This document shows positions 62,501 to 64,000 of a stretch of DNA of 64,000 nucleotides, one piece after another. The stretch is from the NCBI RefSeq assembly GCF_020438995.1, contig NZ_JAGQTN010000024.1, positions 41,130 through 105,129 on the forward strand, in the 5' to 3' direction. The stretch is from Gordonia sp. (in: high G+C Gram-positive bacteria) (GTDB lineage: Bacteria > Actinomycetota > Actinomycetes > Mycobacteriales > Mycobacteriaceae). The notes under the pieces are model-generated. The model was not told the DNA's origin. It saw only the letters and a program-made list of their open reading frames with translations, and did no database searches. Position 1 is the stretch's first letter, and every line of letters begins with the position of its first letter. The position numbers were made by a program, and so were the translations under genes.

Positions 62501-64000
62501 GGTCGATCAGCACGATTCGTTCACCGAACTGCTGCGCCAGGTCAGGGGCATCGATCTGGATGCCTACGCGAACGCCGACGTGCCGTTCGAGGTGGTCGTG
62601 GAGGCGCTCAATCCGGTTCGGAGCGAGGCATTCTCACCGCTGGCGCAGGTGTCGCTCTCGTTCGACCCGCAGGCCGGGATCGGCGCGGAGCTGTCCGTCG
62701 CCGGGGTCCGGGTGCAGCCGCTGGATCCGCCGTCGGCACCGGCCAAACTCGATATCGAGGTGGTGCTGTCGCCATCGGCGGACGGTACCGACTGGGCCGG
62801 ATCCATCACCTACGCCACCGACCTGTTCGACGACTTCACGATGGCCGGGTTCGCCGAGCGGCTGGTCCGGCTGCTCGACGGCCTGACCGCCGACCCCGAC
62901 GCCGTGGTGGGCGACGCCGACCTGATGACTGCGACCGATGAGCGCAGACTGCTCGACGCCGCGTCCGGGGGAACGGTCGACGTCGGAGCGGACTCGGTTA
63001 CCGGGTTGCTGCGCAGATGTGTCGCCTCGGCGCCGGAGCAGATCGCGGTGTGTTCCGGGGACCGGTCGGTCAGCTACGCCGAACTGGGTGATCGGGTGAA
63101 TGCGCTGGCGCGCGAACTCATCTCGGTGGGTGTCGGTCCCGACACCGCGGTCGGCATCCGGTTCGAGCGTTCGGTTGAGATGGTGGTGGCCGTGCACGCG
63201 GTGTGGGCAGCCGGCGGACAGTTCGTGCCCATCGCTCCCGACGCGCCCGCCGACCGGGTCGGTTACATCCTGGCCACCTCCGGCGCGTCGGTGCTGCTCA
63301 CCGGGAATGCCGCCGGCGCGGCGGGCATCGCCGGCTCCGACGGCGTCCGGGTGCTCGCCGGCTCCGACGGCGTCCGGGTGCTCGCCGGCTCCGACGGCGT
63401 CCGGGTGCTCGCGGGTTCCGACGGCGTCCGGATGATCGCCGTCGACTGCTCCGGCGACGCCGTACCCGCCGCCCCCGCGGTGACCGACGTCGATCGGAAC
63501 GCCCCGCTGCGCCCGGACAATGCCGCCTACACGATGTTCACCTCCGGATCGACGGGCCGCCCCAAGGGGGTGACCGTGAGCCACCGCTCGCTGATGGTCG
63601 AGGTCTGCGCCGACCGCGCGCACTACGGCTTCGGGCCTGACGACGTGTTCTTGCAGGCGCTCGAGTACACCTTCGATCCGGCGGTGCTGGAGTTCGTGCG
63701 GCCGATCATCGACGGAACACCGCTGGTGCTGTTAGAACCCGGCGAGCATCGCGACCCGCAGGCGCTGGCCGCGGCGATCGCGAGGTTCGGCGTCACGGCC
63801 ATGATGGTTGTTCCGTCGTTAATGGCCATGATGGCCGAGACGCTCGGCCCGGATCTGCCCGGCGGGGCTCCTGCGTGGGCCAAGACACTGGCCAAGGTGT
63901 CCGTCGGTGGTGAGGCACTGCCACCGTCGGTGGCCGCCCAGGTCACCGAGGAATGGTCGGTCGGTGTCCACAATCAGTACGGGCCGACTGAGACCACCAT
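56214..64000 (+). CDS. Nonribosomal peptide synthetase 3, 5' part (A-T-C-A-T-C-A...)
   Basis: The frame is open from the GTG at 56214 to the right edge (about 2595 codons). Domains: degenerate A-like N-terminus 1-112; A6 116-625; T6 632-708 (GGNSL); C7 718-1168 (HHIGVDG); A7 1186-1688; T7 1695-1772; C8 1780-2238 (HHIAVDG); A8 from about 2260, cut by the edge after its A5 motif. Codes: A6 DVSNIAMVYK (unassigned, close to A3), A7 DVWHFSLVDK (Ser), A8 begins D-P-L-M (unassigned). The start follows GAGGGGAG and aligns with the NRPS 2 start. It is 103 bp after NRPS 2. TE, E and later modules may lie beyond the window. Confidence 0.92.
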   Translation, partial: MTGVGEVAAAFSRVWGPAPATVDLVAFAATIAPDSVAVDGVAGPVSFAQLNTQLSLTARVLAAQGIDTDAAVGAAVTPALPVAGLSPEAVAAQTRETVAAIRARALGYAGSTDLASLPGIFRSVAARFGERTALTDEHGRTVTYTELDGLSDDLAAGLLAAGAGPEKLVGVALPRSIDLVVALLAVVKTGAGYLPLDQTHPVDRLQMVVDDADPVLVLTDEATIGQWSGLGAELVTVAGQRALATDDHRAALPTRIDSAHPAYVMYTSGSTGRPKGVVISHADVVNLLSAMGREYDYSPDDVWAMYTSYAFDVSVSEVWVSLCWGGRLVVLDYLTTRTPPDLVRVLDAERVTVINMTPSAFYQLAEAVREPSVRTFPASVRSMILAGEALDFLQVRRWFADRERCEGSAGPQLNNMYGPTEATVYSTRRELTPDFVAATSASDIGAALPGVRAYVLDSRLVKAPDGVPGHLYLAGGQLARGYADRYELTATRFVADPFGSPGDRMYQTGDVALIRDGGIEYLGRADDQVKLRGFRIELGEVEAALLAADGVSAAAAAVHSRDGFPDQLVGYVTAGSAAGELVPADIKRVVAGKVPEYMVPDVITVLDELPLNVNGKLDRRALPAPVLVSAVEFVAPATDAEATLAKIFAEVLGLEKISVVESVFDMGGNSLLAARIVARVCDDMGVDLNLRDLFEAPTVRGFAERVAGADAGLGAVVAVVPRPARVPLSFAQARMWFINQLDTTSPAYNIPAVLRVSGPLDIGALRLAVGDLVARHEILRTSFPAPDGEPFQLVGDVAELDARDVWRVAGSPGELLGAISEGFDVTTDWPLRVRISADPEDASRHLLAVVGHHIGVDGESVLPLVSDLLAAYAARIDGRAPEFAPLAVQFADYAIWQHRALGGAGDPGSVVARQLAYWREQLAGLPDVLNLPADHRRPKVASYHGAQVRGEVPAAVAAQILEVARTHDATPFMVVHAALAVLLARLSATHDIAVATPIAGRGQAVLEPLVGMFVNTLVLRTQTFSGETFTEFLHAVRGVDLDAFGHSEAPFESVVEALDPVRSEAFSPLAQVLLSFDPAASAAGADIAVGGLEFSPVGLPVIPAQLDLSVIVSTAAAGDPWSLALTYATDLFTEPTAATMLRRFVALLEVLTADPGLPVGEAGIVDAAERSAVLAASQGSAQPVPPGTVVDVIGARAVSSPDSPALRHDSRTVTYAEFGSRVNTLARQLITLGVGPDTAVAVLIDRSVELLVAVHAVLAAGGQYVPIAADAPAERVRYMLDTAGAGLVLVAGSGVTNLPEGVGTVVVDCSGEIHPDSAAAVCDAERLAPLRPDHAAYTLFTSGSTGQPKGVTVSHRALRNRLEWMREQYGLSASDVFVQKTPATFDVSVWELLLPLVIGSPLVIAAPGRHGDADYLAALVRAEQITVMHFVPSMLSAFTDVLGADGLAELTSLRVVFTSGEALGTSSARALLTGVPAVRLINLYGPTEAAVDVTAHEARVGDEVIPIGTPVPNTTTLVLDERLHPVPPGVIGELYLGGVQLARGYAARPDLTAERFVADPLGPDGGRLYRTGDLVRWTASDALEYLGRTDFQVKLRGQRLELGEVEAVLAAAPGVVHAAAAVVTTPAGDQVLAGYLTPADVDVAGVTAFAALRLPEFMVPTAWVPLADVPLSASGKLDRKLLPEPEFGVPGDDFTEPASDAEELVAQVFADVLGVDRVSVTSSFFDLGGNSLAAMRLAARAGDALGVTVTVRDVFSADTVRGLVAEVAGHDRVLPPITAIDPRPDVIPLSFAQARLWFINQFDPTEATYNVPAVLRLTGSVDTTALREAVRDVIARHEVLRTSFPAVDGEPRQVVGQLDEFDRSEVWRVVDSEADIVAAVSTGFDVSKTWPLRVRLYEQASGEYLLAVVAHHIAVDGESMPPLVADVVTAFAARSGGAAPAWEPLPVQFADFAVWQHRVLGDPEAAQRIRIDPGTGERIVPDSVVGRQLERWRDRLDGLPEVLDIAGARPRPVVASHRGARVGFTLPAAVGAEIDEVARRHRATPFMVVHAALAVLLSRLSATDDIAIAAPVAGRGQQVLDPLVGMFVNTLVLRTQVDQHDSFTELLRQVRGIDLDAYANADVPFEVVVEALNPVRSEAFSPLAQVSLSFDPQAGIGAELSVAGVRVQPLDPPSAPAKLDIEVVLSPSADGTDWAGSITYATDLFDDFTMAGFAERLVRLLDGLTADPDAVVGDADLMTATDERRLLDAASGGTVDVGADSVTGLLRRCVASAPEQIAVCSGDRSVSYAELGDRVNALARELISVGVGPDTAVGIRFERSVEMVVAVHAVWAAGGQFVPIAPDAPADRVGYILATSGASVLLTGNAAGAAGIAGSDGVRVLAGSDGVRVLAGSDGVRVLAGSDGVRMIAVDCSGDAVPAAPAVTDVDRNAPLRPDNAAYTMFTSGSTGRPKGVTVSHRSLMVEVCADRAHYGFGPDDVFLQALEYTFDPAVLEFVRPIIDGTPLVLLEPGEHRDPQALAAAIARFGVTAMMVVPSLMAMMAETLGPDLPGGAPAWAKTLAKVSVGGEALPPSVAAQVTEEWSVGVHNQYGPTETT
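63330..63437 (+). repeat. 27-bp in-frame tandem repeat in A8
   Basis: Three identical 27-bp units (63330-63356, 63357-63383, 63384-63410) and a fourth diverged unit (63411-63437) encode A-G-S-D-G-V-R-V-L repeated. It lies in the N-terminal lobe between the A2 and A3 motifs; A7 has no such insertion. Confidence 0.97.

Noticed and set aside
63330-63437. CRISPR-like array
   Set aside because: The 27-bp units are contiguous with no spacers, stay in frame and encode part of an A domain.

Overview
The window is high-GC actinobacterial chromosome, most likely a mycolic-acid-containing Corynebacteriales member close to Gordonia, Rhodococcus or Mycobacterium. This rests on Mce-associated membrane proteins, a KshB-type steroid reductase, a complete mycofactocin cluster and an actinobacterial S10 ribosomal operon. 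The genus is an inference from gene content.

Layout. (1) 1-3262: the 3' end of an unknown gene, then four translationally coupled Mce-associated membrane proteins. (2) 3356-6938: a ferredoxin reductase and convergent kshB, separated by a perfect bidirectional terminator, then an unknown protein. kshB carries a KstR-type palindrome upstream. (3) 6953-16647: the mycofactocin locus. mftR is divergent from mftA-B-C-D; a mycofactocin-type SDR and an antisense alpha-methylacyl-CoA racemase follow; then mftE-F-G, which overlap one another. The SDR also has a KstR-type box, which ties this redox-cofactor locus to sterol catabolism. (4) 16803-23791: an AbiEi/DUF559-type protein, a hotdog-fold protein, a hydantoin-racemase/NCS1-permease/GntR group, and a MarR/MFS efflux pair. 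(5) 24189-29492: the S10 operon rpsJ-rplC-rplD-rplW-rplB-rpsS-rplV-rpsC-rplP-rpmC-rpsQ with a structured leader and a strong terminator. (6) 29552-30418: a Fic toxin with a VbhA-like antitoxin. (7) 30419-36348: a small secreted protein, two paralogous family-2 glycosyltransferases and a DrrABC-type ABC exporter. (8) 36874 to the window end: three giant NRPS genes running off the right edge. The third has no stop in the window.

The NRPS line reads C-A-T-C-A-T-C | A-T-C-A-T-C-A-T-C | A-T-C-A-T-C-A(partial). Specificity codes read from the sequence give Ser, unknown, unknown, Thr, Thr, unknown, Ser, unknown. The first C domain is of the starter (EntF-like) type, so the product should be an N-capped peptide of at least eight residues. 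Both protein-protein breaks fall between C and A inside one module, and the flanking termini carry degenerate adenylation-domain sequence that may act as docking modules. The divergent exporter and glycosyltransferases suggest a glycosylated, exported product.

A 73-bp palindromic element occurs four times (777, 10900, 16641, 17626), always at the 3' end of a gene, and in two cases it supplies the stop codon. No rRNA, tRNA, CRISPR array or transposase was seen.
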